Source: Afifellaceae bacterium (GTDB taxonomy: Bacteria > Pseudomonadota > Alphaproteobacteria > Rhizobiales > Afifellaceae). From it: DNA of 64,000 nt. The notes under the pieces are model-generated. The model was not told where the DNA came from. It did not search any database and saw only the letters and a list, made by a program, of their open reading frames with translations. A program made the translations under genes and the position numbers. Of the stretch, positions 8,968 to 17,243 are shown in pieces (the stretch's first letter is position 1; every line of letters starts with the position of its first letter). The stretch is from contig JANQKG010000004.1 of the NCBI GenBank assembly GCA_028281235.1, positions 1 through 64,000 of the forward strand, written 5' to 3'.

Positions 8968-9501
8968 ATGTCCTACATCATTCTCGGCCAGATCGGTGCG
9001 GCGCATGGCGTGAAGGGCGATGTCCGGGTCAAGAGCTTCGCCGCAGAGCCGACGGCGCTTGGCGATTACGGCCCGCTCAGCATCGCAGGCGGGCAGACCT
9101 TGGCGATTGAGCGGATGCGGCCTTTGAAGGGCGACATGCTGGTCGTCAAGTTCAAGGGGGTCGACGACCGCAACGCGGCGGAGGCGCTGAACGGCGCAGA
9201 GCTTTCGGTGACGCGAAGCGCGCTGCCCGCACCGGACGCCGACGAGTTCTACCACGCCGATCTGATCGGGCTCGCCGCCTTTGGTGAGAGCGGCGAGGCC
9301 ATGGGCACCGTCAAGGCGGTGCTCGATTTCGGCGCAGGCGCGTCTCTGGAAATTGCTGACGCTGACGGCGGCTTGCGGCTCGTGCCGTTCACCAACGAAG
9401 CCGTGCCGACAGTGGACATTGCCGGCGGACGCATCATTGTGGCGCCGCCGGCCACCATTGAAGGCGAGGCGCGCGAGGCAGACAAAGAAGAGGACAGCTG
9501 A
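8968..9501 (+). CDS. rimM: Ribosome maturation factor RimM
   Basis: Assists 16S rRNA processing and assembly of the 30S head around S19. The N-terminal RimM signature IILGQIGAAHGVKGDVRVKSF and the second-domain motifs EFYHADLIGLAAF and FTNEAVPTVDIAGGRIIV are clear. Length 177 residues is normal. The stop shares one base with the following start. Confidence 0.96.
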   Translation: MSYIILGQIGAAHGVKGDVRVKSFAAEPTALGDYGPLSIAGGQTLAIERMRPLKGDMLVVKFKGVDDRNAAEALNGAELSVTRSALPAPDADEFYHADLIGLAAFGESGEAMGTVKAVLDFGAGASLEIADADGGLRLVPFTNEAVPTVDIAGGRIIVAPPATIEGEAREADKEEDS

Positions 9502-9800
9502 TGATCATCGTCGCAGGAACATTCCGCGTGCCGGAGGACCAGATTGAGGCGCTGATGCCGGCGGCCCGCGCCATTCTTGCCGCCTCGCGAAAGGAGGCAG
9601 GCTGCGTCGTCTATTCCTATGCTTTCGATGTTGAAGATCGCGGCCTCATCCGCGTCTATGAGGAATGGGAGAGCCGCGCGCACCTGGAGGCCCATTTCCA
9701 GCAGCCGCATATGGGCCCATGGCGCGAAGCGGCGAGCGCGGCCGGCGCCTATGACCGCGACCTCAAGATCTATGAGGCGGACGACGGTACGCCGGTGTGA
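9501..9800 (+). CDS. Antibiotic biosynthesis monooxygenase (ABM/YgiN-like) domain protein
   Basis: A 99-residue single-domain ferredoxin-fold protein: MIIVAGTFRVPEDQIE...EAGCVVYSYAFDVEDRGLIRVYEEWESRAHLEAHFQQPHM. This is the typical ABM pattern with the conserved E-x-W and AHL...H...P-H residues. Homologues are cofactor-free monooxygenases acting on quinols or similar compounds. The start overlaps the rimM stop by one base, so it is coupled to rimM; a role in translation is not implied. Confidence 0.85.
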   Translation: MIIVAGTFRVPEDQIEALMPAARAILAASRKEAGCVVYSYAFDVEDRGLIRVYEEWESRAHLEAHFQQPHMGPWREAASAAGAYDRDLKIYEADDGTPV

Positions 9801-9857
9801 TCACTTGGCAGGCGACACGGGGATGACGATTTCCGCCACGGCTGCCGGCACAACCTT

Positions 9858-9880
9858 AACCTCCCCTCAAGGGGGAGGTT
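9858..9880. repeat. AACCTCCCC/GGGGAGGTT hairpin
   Basis: Near-perfect stem of nine base pairs with loop TCAA between the ABM gene and trmD. There is no following T-run, so a Rho-independent terminator is not supported. A related hairpin lies between thiB and thiP at 26103-26124 and a third upstream of asd. Confidence 0.5.
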
Positions 9881-9927
9881 ATGCGCCCTCACCGGTGCAG
9901 CGGCATCCCCGGTAATCGTTTTCGATC

Positions 9928-10635
9928 ATGACCTTCCGTGCCACCGTTCTCACACTCTTCCCGGAAATGTTCCCCGGCCCGCTCGGCGTGAGCCTTGCCG
10001 GCAAGGCGCTGGCGGCGGGGACATGGGCGCTGGAGACGCACGACATCCGCGCGCACGGAATTGGCGCGCATCGCGCGGTGGACGACACGCCGGCGGGCGG
10101 CGGCGCCGGCATGGTGATGCGCGCCGATGTCTTGGCCGCCTCCATCGACGCGACCCTGGCGCCCAACGACGACCGCCCGCGCCTCCTGATGAGCCCGCGC
10201 GGCGTGCCCTTGACGCAGGCGCGCGTTCGCTCGCTCGCCCAAGGTCCCGGCGCGCTGATCGTGTGCGGGCGCTTTGAGGGGGTGGACCAGCGGGTCATTG
10301 AGGCGCGCGGCCTGGAGGAGGTGTCGCTCGGCGATTACGTGCTGTCGGGCGGCGAGATCGCCGCCATGGCGCTGATCGACGCTTGCGTCAGGCTGCTTCC
10401 CGGCGTCATGGGCGCGGCGGATTCCGCTACTGACGAGAGCTTCGAGCGCGGTCTTCTTGAATATCCGCACTACACTCGCCCGCAGGATTGGGAGGGCCGC
10501 GCCATCCCCGATATCCTGACCTCAGGCCATCACGGGAAGATCGCCGCCTGGCGGCGCGCCGAGGCTGAGCGGCTGACCAAAGAGCGGCGGCCGGACCTGT
10601 GGGCCAAACGGCCAAAGCGCGCACCGCAGGGCTAA
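9928..10635 (+). CDS. trmD: tRNA (guanine37-N1)-methyltransferase
   Basis: Methylates G37 next to the anticodon of tRNAs reading CNN codons, preventing +1 frameshifting. The SPOUT trefoil-knot residues are visible in [32 protein letters not shown] and [23 protein letters not shown]. The 235-residue length is normal. No strong ribosome-binding site precedes the ATG. Confidence 0.97.
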   Translation: MTFRATVLTLFPEMFPGPLGVSLAGKALAAGTWALETHDIRAHGIGAHRAVDDTPAGGGAGMVMRADVLAASIDATLAPNDDRPRLLMSPRGVPLTQARVRSLAQGPGALIVCGRFEGVDQRVIEARGLEEVSLGDYVLSGGEIAAMALIDACVRLLPGVMGAADSATDESFERGLLEYPHYTRPQDWEGRAIPDILTSGHHGKIAAWRRAEAERLTKERRPDLWAKRPKRAPQG

Positions 10636-10786
10636 AGCAGATGCTTCGCGGGCGAGCGAAGATGCTCGCCGGGCCAATCCCGCTCACTTAGCCGCCAACC
10701 TAGACGATGCATCTAAAACGTGTATCATTTTGAAACTCGGCTACCACTGGTCGAGCGACAAAAAGACACGAAACAGGGAGGCCAAA

Positions 10787-11134
10787 ATGAAGCGTAGCCT
10801 TAGTTTGGCGCTCGCAGCAGCCCTCATCGGTGCGCCGTCCGCTTCTTATGCGCAGGGCGCGCTCGTGGAGATCGTCAGCCCAATAGACGGCGAGTCGTAT
10901 CCTCGTACCGGGACGACCAATGCCGGCGCCGCCTTCGTTCCGTTCAGCATCGCGACTCGATGCCCAAGCAGCGATTATACGTTCAAGTGGGGCGTGGACG
11001 GCGACACGCTTGGCTCGGCGGCGTTCTACGATCAGGGAACGATTCAATTCAGTATGAAGGTGCCGGTTGGGTCTCACGAAGTGTGGGGCAGCACCAATTG
11101 CGCCGATGGGCAGGCCGCCTTCGAAGTGCAGTAA
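10787..11134 (+). CDS. Small exported protein, hypothetical
   Basis: A 115-residue protein with a signal peptide (MKRSLSLALAAALIGAPSASYA, cleavage predicted before QG) and a mature beta-rich domain of about 93 residues with two cysteines. GGGAGG lies just upstream of the ATG at 10787; the frame opens at 10730 but without a site. No family recognised. It separates trmD from rplS and may have its own promoter in the 150-base gap after trmD. Confidence 0.65.
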   Translation: MKRSLSLALAAALIGAPSASYAQGALVEIVSPIDGESYPRTGTTNAGAAFVPFSIATRCPSSDYTFKWGVDGDTLGSAAFYDQGTIQFSMKVPVGSHEVWGSTNCADGQAAFEVQ

Positions 11135-11301
11135 CGGCAACAATGGCGGGGCCGCGCGGCTGACCATCGCTCCATTCGCGCGGCTCTACCCCATCGACAG
11201 ACCCGGCGCGAATGTGTATATCCGCGCCACTTCCGACGAGGCTTGAGACGAAGCGCGCGGCCGGCCGTGGCCCGGAACTGCGCGGCGTAAGGACGAAGAC
11301 G

Positions 11302-11784
11302 ATGAACCTGGTGCAACAGATCGAGCAGGCCGAGATGGCCGCCATCGCCGCCAAACGCGAATTGCCTGCCTTTGAAGCCGGCGACACCGTGCGTGTCCAT
11401 GTGCGCGTCACCGAGGGGACCCGCACCCGCCTGCAGGCTTATGAGGGCGTGGTGATCGCGCGCAAGGGCGGCGGGCTGCACGAGAGCTTCACCGTGCGCA
11501 AGATCTCCTACGGAGAGGGCGTGGAGCGCGTGTTTCCGATCTATTCGCCGATGGTGGAGAAGGTCGAAGTCGTGCGCCGCGGTGATGTGCGCCGCGCCAA
11601 GCTCTATTATCTGCGTGGCCGACGCGGCAAGTCGGCGCGCATCACCGAGGCCTCCAATGTCCGCGCCAAGCGGCTGAACGAGGAGGCCCGCGAGGCCGCC
11701 GCCGCAGAGCGCGCCGCCGAGCAGGCCGCCAAAGAGGCTGCCCAGGCGGAGCAGAAGGCGGCAGCCGAAGCCGCCGCCGAGTAA
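11302..11784 (+). CDS. rplS: 50S ribosomal protein L19 with Ala/Glu tail
   Basis: Large-subunit protein at the 30S-50S interface. The core [35 protein letters not shown] and [39 protein letters not shown] is diagnostic. The L19 core ends near residue 125 and an alanine/glutamate-rich tail of about 35 residues follows, echoing the tail on S16. The start at 11302 fits homologues; the open frame upstream to 11212 is not expected to be translated. Confidence 0.97.
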   Translation: MNLVQQIEQAEMAAIAAKRELPAFEAGDTVRVHVRVTEGTRTRLQAYEGVVIARKGGGLHESFTVRKISYGEGVERVFPIYSPMVEKVEVVRRGDVRRAKLYYLRGRRGKSARITEASNVRAKRLNEEAREAAAAERAAEQAAKEAAQAEQKAAAEAAAE

Positions 11785-11833
11785 GCGCCTCAGCCGCGGG
11801 ATTACGATTCCGCTACAGCAACAGCGTCGGGCA

Positions 11834-12583
11834 CTATTTCGGCGCCACCGCGCCGATGATCGGGCCGTAGCGCGACCAGGCATCGCTGCGGTCGAGTTCC
11901 GGCGCAAAAAGTCCGGGCGCGGAGCCGCCGTCGAGGAAGAGCGCGTTGGGGCTTCCCAGCTGGTCGCGGAAGAAGCGCGCGAACTCGTCGAAATTCACGA
12001 CATTCTCCGAAATCACAAAGTGCACGTCGGTGGGGCTCGACACGCCCACGCCGTTCCGCCGCTTGCGATAGGGCGAATCCGGGATGAAGCGTGGGTGGAG
12101 TGCGCCGTCGATGACGAGCATCGGGCCGGATTGCGTGGCGAAGTCCGCCGCCGGGCGCTGATTGAGGAACGCCCCGGTCTCCATCACGCCGGCTTTGTTC
12201 CCTTCGATGTAGAAGATTCCGTTTGGCTTCATGTGGAAGTTGCCGGCGGCATCGGCCGTGTTGGCGGCCTTCAGTTCGTCGCCCTCTTCCACGTAAAGGC
12301 CGACCGGGCTCAGATCGTCGGCATACATGCCCCCGTTCATGGCAAAGGCAAGGCGCTGGCCGCGTACAGCCAGAGCATCGGCGAGCGCAGAGAAGGTCGC
12401 GTAAGGCGCGCCATCCTCCCCCGCCCAGAAGACGCGCAGGTCGGTCCTGGTCAGGTCGAAGCTGCAGACCGTGTAGCGCGAGCCCTCAAAGGTCTCGCTG
12501 CGGCATGGCTCGGCTGCAGCGCCCGCCGCTGCGGCGGTCAGCGCAAAAAGCGCAGCCAAAAGCCGAATCGTCAGAGATCGCAT
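11834..12583 (-). CDS. Exported phosphodiester glycosidase family protein (DUF2233/NAGPA type)
   Basis: A 249-residue secreted protein with a signal peptide ([21 protein letters not shown]). The NAGPA-like fold shows in [60 protein letters not shown] and [14 protein letters not shown]. The family includes mammalian uncovering enzyme and bacterial exopolysaccharide proteins, where the asparagine, glycines and aspartate of these motifs form the active site. Acts in periplasm or outside. The start at 12583 has GGGAAGG upstream. It runs opposite to its neighbours rplS and leuC. Confidence 0.85.
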   Translation of the reverse strand: MRSLTIRLLAALFALTAAAAGAAAEPCRSETFEGSRYTVCSFDLTRTDLRVFWAGEDGAPYATFSALADALAVRGQRLAFAMNGGMYADDLSPVGLYVEEGDELKAANTADAAGNFHMKPNGIFYIEGNKAGVMETGAFLNQRPAADFATQSGPMLVIDGALHPRFIPDSPYRKRRNGVGVSSPTDVHFVISENVVNFDEFARFFRDQLGSPNALFLDGGSAPGLFAPELDRSDAWSRYGPIIGAVAPK

Positions 12584-12685
12584 GGCCTTCCCGTAGCGCG
12601 AAACCGGCCGGGCGGCGAGGATGTCGCGCCTCAAGGCGGATCACCTCACGTTGAGGCGGCGCCGCGGCGTTGCTATATCGGCGCC

Positions 12686-14089
12686 ATGAAACCGAAGACA
12701 CTCTATGACAAAATCTGGGACGACCACCTGGTCGATGCGCGGCCGGACGGCACGTGCCTGATCTATATCGACCGCCATCTGGTGCATGAGGTGACCAGCC
12801 CGCAGGCCTTTGAGGGCCTGCGCATGGCCGGCCGCAAGGTGCGCGCCCCGGACAAGACGCTCGCCGTGGTCGACCACAATGTCCCGACCACCGACCGCAG
12901 CCAGGGCATCGACGACCCGGAATCAAAGCTGCAGGTCGATACGCTGGCTGAGAACGCCGCCAATTTCGGCATCGAGTATTATGACGAGCGCGACCGCCGC
13001 CAGGGCATCGTCCACATTATCGGGCCGGAACAGGGCTTTACGCTGCCGGGCATGACCATCGTCTGCGGCGACAGCCACACCTCCACACATGGCGCTTTCG
13101 GTGCGTTGGCGCACGGCATCGGCACCTCTGAGGTGGAGCATGTGCTTGCCACGCAGACGCTGATCCAGCGCAAGGCCAAGAACATGCGCGTCACCGTCAA
13201 CGGCGCACTGCCGGCCGGCGTGACGGCGAAGGACGTGATCCTCTCCATCATCGGCGAGATCGGAACGGCCGGCGGCACTGGCCACGTGATCGAGTATGCC
13301 GGCGACACGATCCACGCCCTCACGATGGAAGGCCGCATGACGGTCTGCAACATGTCGATTGAGGGCGGCGCGCGCGCCGGCATGGTGGCGCCGGACGAGG
13401 CGACGATCGCCTACATCAAGGACCGCCCGCGCGCACCCAAGGGTGAGGCGTGGGATGCGGCGCTCGCCTATTGGGAGGCGCTGCCGAGCGACCCGGACGC
13501 GGCGTTCGACAGCGAGGTGCGGCTCGACGCGGCCAATCTGCCGCCGGTCGTCACGTGGGGCTCCTCGCCGGAGGACGTGGTCTCTGTCACCGGGGCCGTG
13601 CCCGATCCGGATCTGATCGAAGACGAGACGCGCCGCGCATCAAAGCACCGCGCGCTGGATTATATGGGGCTCACGCCGGGCACCAAGATCACCGATATCA
13701 CGCTGGACCGCGTGTTCATCGGCTCCTGCACGAACGGGCGCATCGAGGATTTGCGTGCCGCGGCTGCGGTCATCGACGGCCACCGGGTGAGTGAGAATGT
13801 CAACGCCATGGTCGTGCCCGGCTCCGGCCTCGTGAAGGCGGAAGCGGAGGCGGAGGGCCTCGACACGATCTTCAAGGCTGCCGGCTTTGAGTGGCGTGAG
13901 CCGGGCTGTTCCATGTGCCTGGCCATGAATGCCGACAAGCTCAGCCCCGAAGAGCGCTGCGCGTCGACGTCCAACCGCAACTTTGAGGGCCGGCAGGGCT
14001 ATAAGGGGCGCACCCACCTCGTGTCGCCGGCCATGGCCGCGGCAGCGGCGATCGCCGGGCGTTTCGTCGACATCCGCGAGTGGCGGTAG
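12686..14089 (+). CDS. leuC: 3-isopropylmalate dehydratase large subunit
   Basis: Aconitase-type enzyme that isomerises 2- to 3-isopropylmalate together with LeuD. The N-terminus [12 protein letters not shown] is canonical. The 4Fe-4S ligands are in [13 protein letters not shown] and [11 protein letters not shown], and [28 protein letters not shown] is a family hallmark. Length 467 residues is normal. The frame stays open for more than 650 bases upstream, but that part is antisense to the glycosidase gene. No leuD lies nearby; the small subunit must be encoded elsewhere. Confidence 0.97.
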   Translation: MKPKTLYDKIWDDHLVDARPDGTCLIYIDRHLVHEVTSPQAFEGLRMAGRKVRAPDKTLAVVDHNVPTTDRSQGIDDPESKLQVDTLAENAANFGIEYYDERDRRQGIVHIIGPEQGFTLPGMTIVCGDSHTSTHGAFGALAHGIGTSEVEHVLATQTLIQRKAKNMRVTVNGALPAGVTAKDVILSIIGEIGTAGGTGHVIEYAGDTIHALTMEGRMTVCNMSIEGGARAGMVAPDEATIAYIKDRPRAPKGEAWDAALAYWEALPSDPDAAFDSEVRLDAANLPPVVTWGSSPEDVVSVTGAVPDPDLIEDETRRASKHRALDYMGLTPGTKITDITLDRVFIGSCTNGRIEDLRAAAAVIDGHRVSENVNAMVVPGSGLVKAEAEAEGLDTIFKAAGFEWREPGCSMCLAMNADKLSPEERCASTSNRNFEGRQGYKGRTHLVSPAMAAAAAIAGRFVDIREWR

Positions 14090-14111
14090 GCGGGCCGGCG
14101 GAGGCGCTCAA

Positions 14112-14366
14112 ATGGCTGAGGATCGCCACGCCAAAGCCGCTGAGGAAGCGCGGCGCGAACTCGACCGACTGAAGGACCAAAGCGACGTGCTCGGCGCGTC
14201 CGCCATGGCGCGGGCGGCGAAGAAGGCGGGCGCGCATCTTTCGGCTGCGGATGCGCCCGAGGGCGACCCCGCTGAGCTTTGGGGCCGCCGCATCGGCCGC
14301 GGGCTGGCCGTGCTTTTTGTGGCGTTCCTCATCTGGTGGCTGGTGAGGACCTATATTCTCGCCTGA
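14112..14366 (+). CDS. Small C-terminally anchored membrane protein, hypothetical
   Basis: An 84-residue protein with a charged helical N-terminal two thirds (many E, R, K and A) and one C-terminal membrane helix (GLAVLFVAFLIWWLVRTYILA). It starts 22 bases after leuC, with a weak GGAGGCG site. A short protein in this position after leuC is common in Rhizobiales, but its function is unknown. Confidence 0.65.
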   Translation: MAEDRHAKAAEEARRELDRLKDQSDVLGASAMARAAKKAGAHLSAADAPEGDPAELWGRRIGRGLAVLFVAFLIWWLVRTYILA

Positions 14367-14436
14367 ACGGCCATCCATAAGCCTTGAGCCCAGCACACCC
14401 AATATGAAGGGGGAGAGGAAGACTGCCCCTTTTCAA

Positions 14437-14600
14437 TGTCGTCATTGCCGGGCTTGACCCGGCAATCCATGGTTGCCCGGATCAAGTCCGGGCATGACGA
14501 CAGAGATATGGTCCGGCGTTGTTCAAACGCTCTGCCTTATCCGAACCGCGCGTGTTCATGGGTCCCGGCCTTGGCCTTCGGCCAAGCCGGGATGACAAAC
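14437..14600. repeat. Two intergenic palindromic repeats (GTCATTGCCGGG and TCATCCCGG types)
   Basis: This gap holds a long inverted structure, 14437-14503, built from GTCATTGCCGGGCTTGACC and its mirrored half ending in GGGCATGACGAC. A second unit, 14554-14600, reads from GTTCATGGGTCCCGG to CCGGGATGACAAAC. Both belong to a dispersed palindrome family found in at least seven other gaps of this window. No gene is seen here. Confidence 0.85.
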
Positions 14601-14658
14601 GAAAAGACAAGGGGCGCCCCGCCTTTAACCGCGCGGGCCCGCGGTTTATCTGTCTCCC

Positions 14659-15078
14659 ATGCACGCGTCGGAGCACTTCTGGAGACCGCGCCAGGCGCCA
14701 AGCCTTGAGGAATTCGAGGTGCTGGCGCGCGAGGCCTATGCGGCGTTGCCGGAGACGTTTCGCGCGCTGGTCGGCGAGGTCACATTCGCGATCTCTGAGT
14801 TTCCCGACGACGACGTGGTGCGGGAGCTTCAGGCGGACTCGCCGTTCGACATTCTCGGCCTGTTCCACGGGATCGGCCTGGCGCATGCCTCCGCTATGCC
14901 GGCGACCGGCGAGATGCCCAACCGCATCTGGCTCTACCGCCGGCCGATCCTCGATTACTGGGCCGAGCATGAGGAGACGCTGGGAGCCATCGTCACCCAC
15001 GTGCTCGTGCATGAGATCGGCCACCATTTCGGCCTCTCCGACGAGGACATGGAAGCGATTGAGGCGGCGGTCGGGTGA
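14659..15078 (+). CDS. Zinc metallopeptidase family protein (zincin-like, PF06262 type)
   Basis: A 139-residue protein with the zinc-binding helix VHEIGHHFGLSDEDM: His118, Glu119 and His122 of HExxH plus a downstream Asp as likely third ligand. This arrangement and length match the small bacterial metallopeptidase family often described as possible Zn peptidases. The N-terminus LEEFEVLAREAYAALPETF is typical. No signal peptide, so cytoplasmic. Substrates are unknown. Confidence 0.88.
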   Translation: MHASEHFWRPRQAPSLEEFEVLAREAYAALPETFRALVGEVTFAISEFPDDDVVRELQADSPFDILGLFHGIGLAHASAMPATGEMPNRIWLYRRPILDYWAEHEETLGAIVTHVLVHEIGHHFGLSDEDMEAIEAAVG

Positions 15079-15162
15079 GCCGATGGACAGGCTGAGCGCG
15101 AATGTGCCACTTTTTGCCCTAAGCGGCTGCGAAGGCCGCATAAACGGAAGGTCTGAGGCCCG

Positions 15163-15444
15163 ATGAGCATCTTGAAGCGCCTGTTCGGCGGCGGTGGCGG
15201 CGAGGCCGCAAAACGCGAGGCGGTGGAATATAACGGCTACCGCATTCGCCCTGCCCCCTATTCTGCAGAAGGCCAGTATCAGACCGCGGGCTATATCGAG
15301 AAGGATTTTCCCGACGGCGCCAAGGAGTACCATTTCGTCCGCGCGGAGCGCCATGCGAGCGCTGACGAGGCCGCCTCTTTTGCCGTGACCAAGGGCCAGC
15401 AGATCATCGACGAGCAAGGCGACCGGGTGTTCGACAGCCGCTGA
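15163..15444 (+). CDS. HlyU family protein
   Basis: A 93-residue protein matching the HlyU-type family common in alphaproteobacteria: MSILKRLFGGGGG followed by EYNGYRIRPAPYSAEGQYQTAGYIEKDF...EYHFVRAERHASADEAASFAVTKGQQIIDEQG. The family is named after a transcriptional activator of a haemolysin, but most members have no shown regulatory role. GAGG precedes the ATG. It lies between the peptidase and the cyclase fusion in the same direction. Confidence 0.88.
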   Translation: MSILKRLFGGGGGEAAKREAVEYNGYRIRPAPYSAEGQYQTAGYIEKDFPDGAKEYHFVRAERHASADEAASFAVTKGQQIIDEQGDRVFDSR

Positions 15445-15500
15445 CGGCGGCGTATCGGCCAGAAGCCGTCCCGCCCGTTTCGCGATGAAGGATTAGCCTC

Positions 15501-16820
15501 GTGCCAACGCTGAAATCGCTGCCCGACAATCAGACGATCGCGTTTGAGCCCGGCGAGTCCGTCCTGGAGGCGACGCGGCGCGCCGAGGTGCCGCTTGCCC
15601 ATGCCTGCGGCGGCAAGGCCAAGTGCTCCACCTGCCGTATCTGGATTCTGGAGGGCGCGGAGTTCTGCCCGGAACGCGGAGAAGACGAGCAGCGCCTCAC
15701 CGACCGCGTCCGGCTTGGCGAGAGCGTGCGGCTTGCCTGTCAGCTTCGGCCGACCGGCGATGTGACGTTCCGCCGGCTGATCCTCGATGACACCGACCTG
15801 CACATCGCCAATCAGCTGCGGCGGAGCAAGGCCAGCCGCTCCGGTGAGCTCCGCCCGGTGGTGCTGTTCTTCTCCGACGTTGCCGGCTTCACGACGTTCT
15901 CGGAGAACCTCACGCCGTATGACGTGATGTATCTCCTCAACCGCTATTTCGCCCAGGTGGGCGAGGTGATTGAGCGCAATGACGGCTATATCGACAAGTT
16001 CGTTGGTGACGGGCTGATGGCGATCTTCGGCGTGGAGGGCCAGGAGGACGCGCCGGTCCGCGCCGTCAACGCCGCCCTTCAGACGCTGGCGACCGTTGAC
16101 CGGATGAAGCCGTTCTTCGCGTCGATGTACGACATCGATTTCGACATCCGCATCGGCCTGCATCTGGGCGACGCGGTGATCGGCTCGGTGGGTTCGCCAG
16201 GGCATGAGCGGCTCACCGCCATCGGCGACGCCGTCAACGTCGCAAGCCGCGTGGAGGCTGCCAACAAGGAGGCCGGCACGCGCATGCTGATCTCCGAGGC
16301 GCTTTATGAGGCGGTGCGCGACGACGTTGAGATGACGGATTTCGTGCGCGTGCGGCTCCGCGGCACGTCGGAGCGCATCACGCTTTACGAGATCGCCGGG
16401 CTTAAACCTGAGGCCGAAGCGCGCCTCAACGCCGCCTCCGCACCCGAAACCATGGCGGCGGACGGCAAGACGTGGCAAAGGGCGCTTGCCTCCGACGCCC
16501 TGCCCGACGGTGAACGGCGCGTCCTGGCGCTATCGGGCGGTCAGGCCGTCGTCATGCGGCAGGGCGAGAGCGTCTACGCCTTCAACAATTCCTGCCCGCA
16601 TCTGCAGCTCCCCTTCTTTGAGGCGTCGGGCGAGGCGAACGGTCAGGCGGAAGGAAGCACTATCGACGATGCGGGCGTCATCACCTGCCGCTGGCACGAA
16701 AGCCGCTTCGACCTTTCCTCCGGCGCGATCGTGCATTGGTGCGAGCCGGGCGGTGGAACGCCCATCAGCCTGATCCCGCATCGCGAAGAGAACGGGCATA
16801 TCTGGCTGGCGGTGGATTAG
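15501..16820 (+). CDS. Ferredoxin - class III adenylate/guanylate cyclase - Rieske fusion protein
   Basis: A 439-residue soluble protein with three domains. Residues 1-92 are a plant-type 2Fe-2S ferredoxin (Cys36, Cys42, Cys45, Cys80). Residues about 115-300 are a class III nucleotide cyclase with metal-binding aspartates in FFSDVAGF (Asp126) and FVGDGLMAIF (Asp170) and the ERLTAIGDAVNVASR signature. Residues about 325-439 are a Rieske 2Fe-2S domain (Cys365-Pro-His367 and Cys396-Arg-Trp-His399). Fe-S domains on both sides suggest that cyclic-nucleotide synthesis responds to redox state or oxygen; that is inference. The substrate (ATP or GTP) is not certain. The start is GTG with AAGGA upstream. 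Confidence 0.92.
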   Translation: MPTLKSLPDNQTIAFEPGESVLEATRRAEVPLAHACGGKAKCSTCRIWILEGAEFCPERGEDEQRLTDRVRLGESVRLACQLRPTGDVTFRRLILDDTDLHIANQLRRSKASRSGELRPVVLFFSDVAGFTTFSENLTPYDVMYLLNRYFAQVGEVIERNDGYIDKFVGDGLMAIFGVEGQEDAPVRAVNAALQTLATVDRMKPFFASMYDIDFDIRIGLHLGDAVIGSVGSPGHERLTAIGDAVNVASRVEAANKEAGTRMLISEALYEAVRDDVEMTDFVRVRLRGTSERITLYEIAGLKPEAEARLNAASAPETMAADGKTWQRALASDALPDGERRVLALSGGQAVVMRQGESVYAFNNSCPHLQLPFFEASGEANGQAEGSTIDDAGVITCRWHESRFDLSSGAIVHWCEPGGGTPISLIPHREENGHIWLAVD

Positions 16821-16863
16821 GGTAGCCAGCCAGCGTGGTCGTCATAGTGGGCGCCCAAGAATT

Positions 16864-17227
16864 GTGTCGTCATTGCCGGGCTTGACCCGGCAATCCATGC
16901 CGTCAGCACGACGCCAAGCAGAGAGGCTCAGGAATGGATGCCCGGATCAAGTCCGGGCATGACGACAGCCAAAGTGGGCAGCGCATTGCAAACCTCTCGT
17001 TTGTCATCCCGGTTCGGCCGACAGGCCGAGACCGGGACCCATAGCCACTCAAGCCGAGAGGGGCCCCGGCGGTGAGGACAAAAGGCCTCGCGGCCATGCA
17101 TCCTGGCCACGATTGCTGTCCATGGGTCCCGGCCCTCCCCCGGATCAAGTCCGGGGTCGGCCGGGATGACAAACGAGAGGTGTGAGAGCGAGGCCCGCAT
17201 TTCGCTTGCGCTCCATGCGGGCTACGA
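16864..17227. repeat. Cluster of intergenic palindromic repeats
   Basis: The 423-base gap between the cyclase and nadE is filled by repeats. There is a split GTCATTGCCGGG unit (16864-16900 with 16936-16968) and a TCATCCCGG...GACCCATAG unit (16998-17046). A third unit is interrupted by CCCGGATCAAGTCCGGG (17121-17174), and a CCCGCATTTCG...TGCGGGCTACGA unit ends the gap (17193-17227). The second unit contains AGACCGGGACCCA at 17029-17041, an exact uninterrupted copy of the target used by the insertion sequence at 34853. No gene is evident. Confidence 0.85.
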
Positions 17228-17243
17228 GCTGCGGCCAGCCCTC

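Noticed and set aside
10644..10661. CTTCGC/GCGAAG hairpin after trmD as a terminator
   Set aside because: Perfect six-base arms but no T-run follows, so a Rho-independent terminator is not supported.
12020..12685. 222-codon N-terminal extension in frame with leuC
   Set aside because: It lies antisense to the exported glycosidase gene, and LeuC of normal length begins at 12686.
16864..17227. Possible CRISPR array because of repeated similar units
   Set aside because: The units are palindromes of differing length and orientation with no regular spacers, and no cas genes are present. They are dispersed intergenic repeats.
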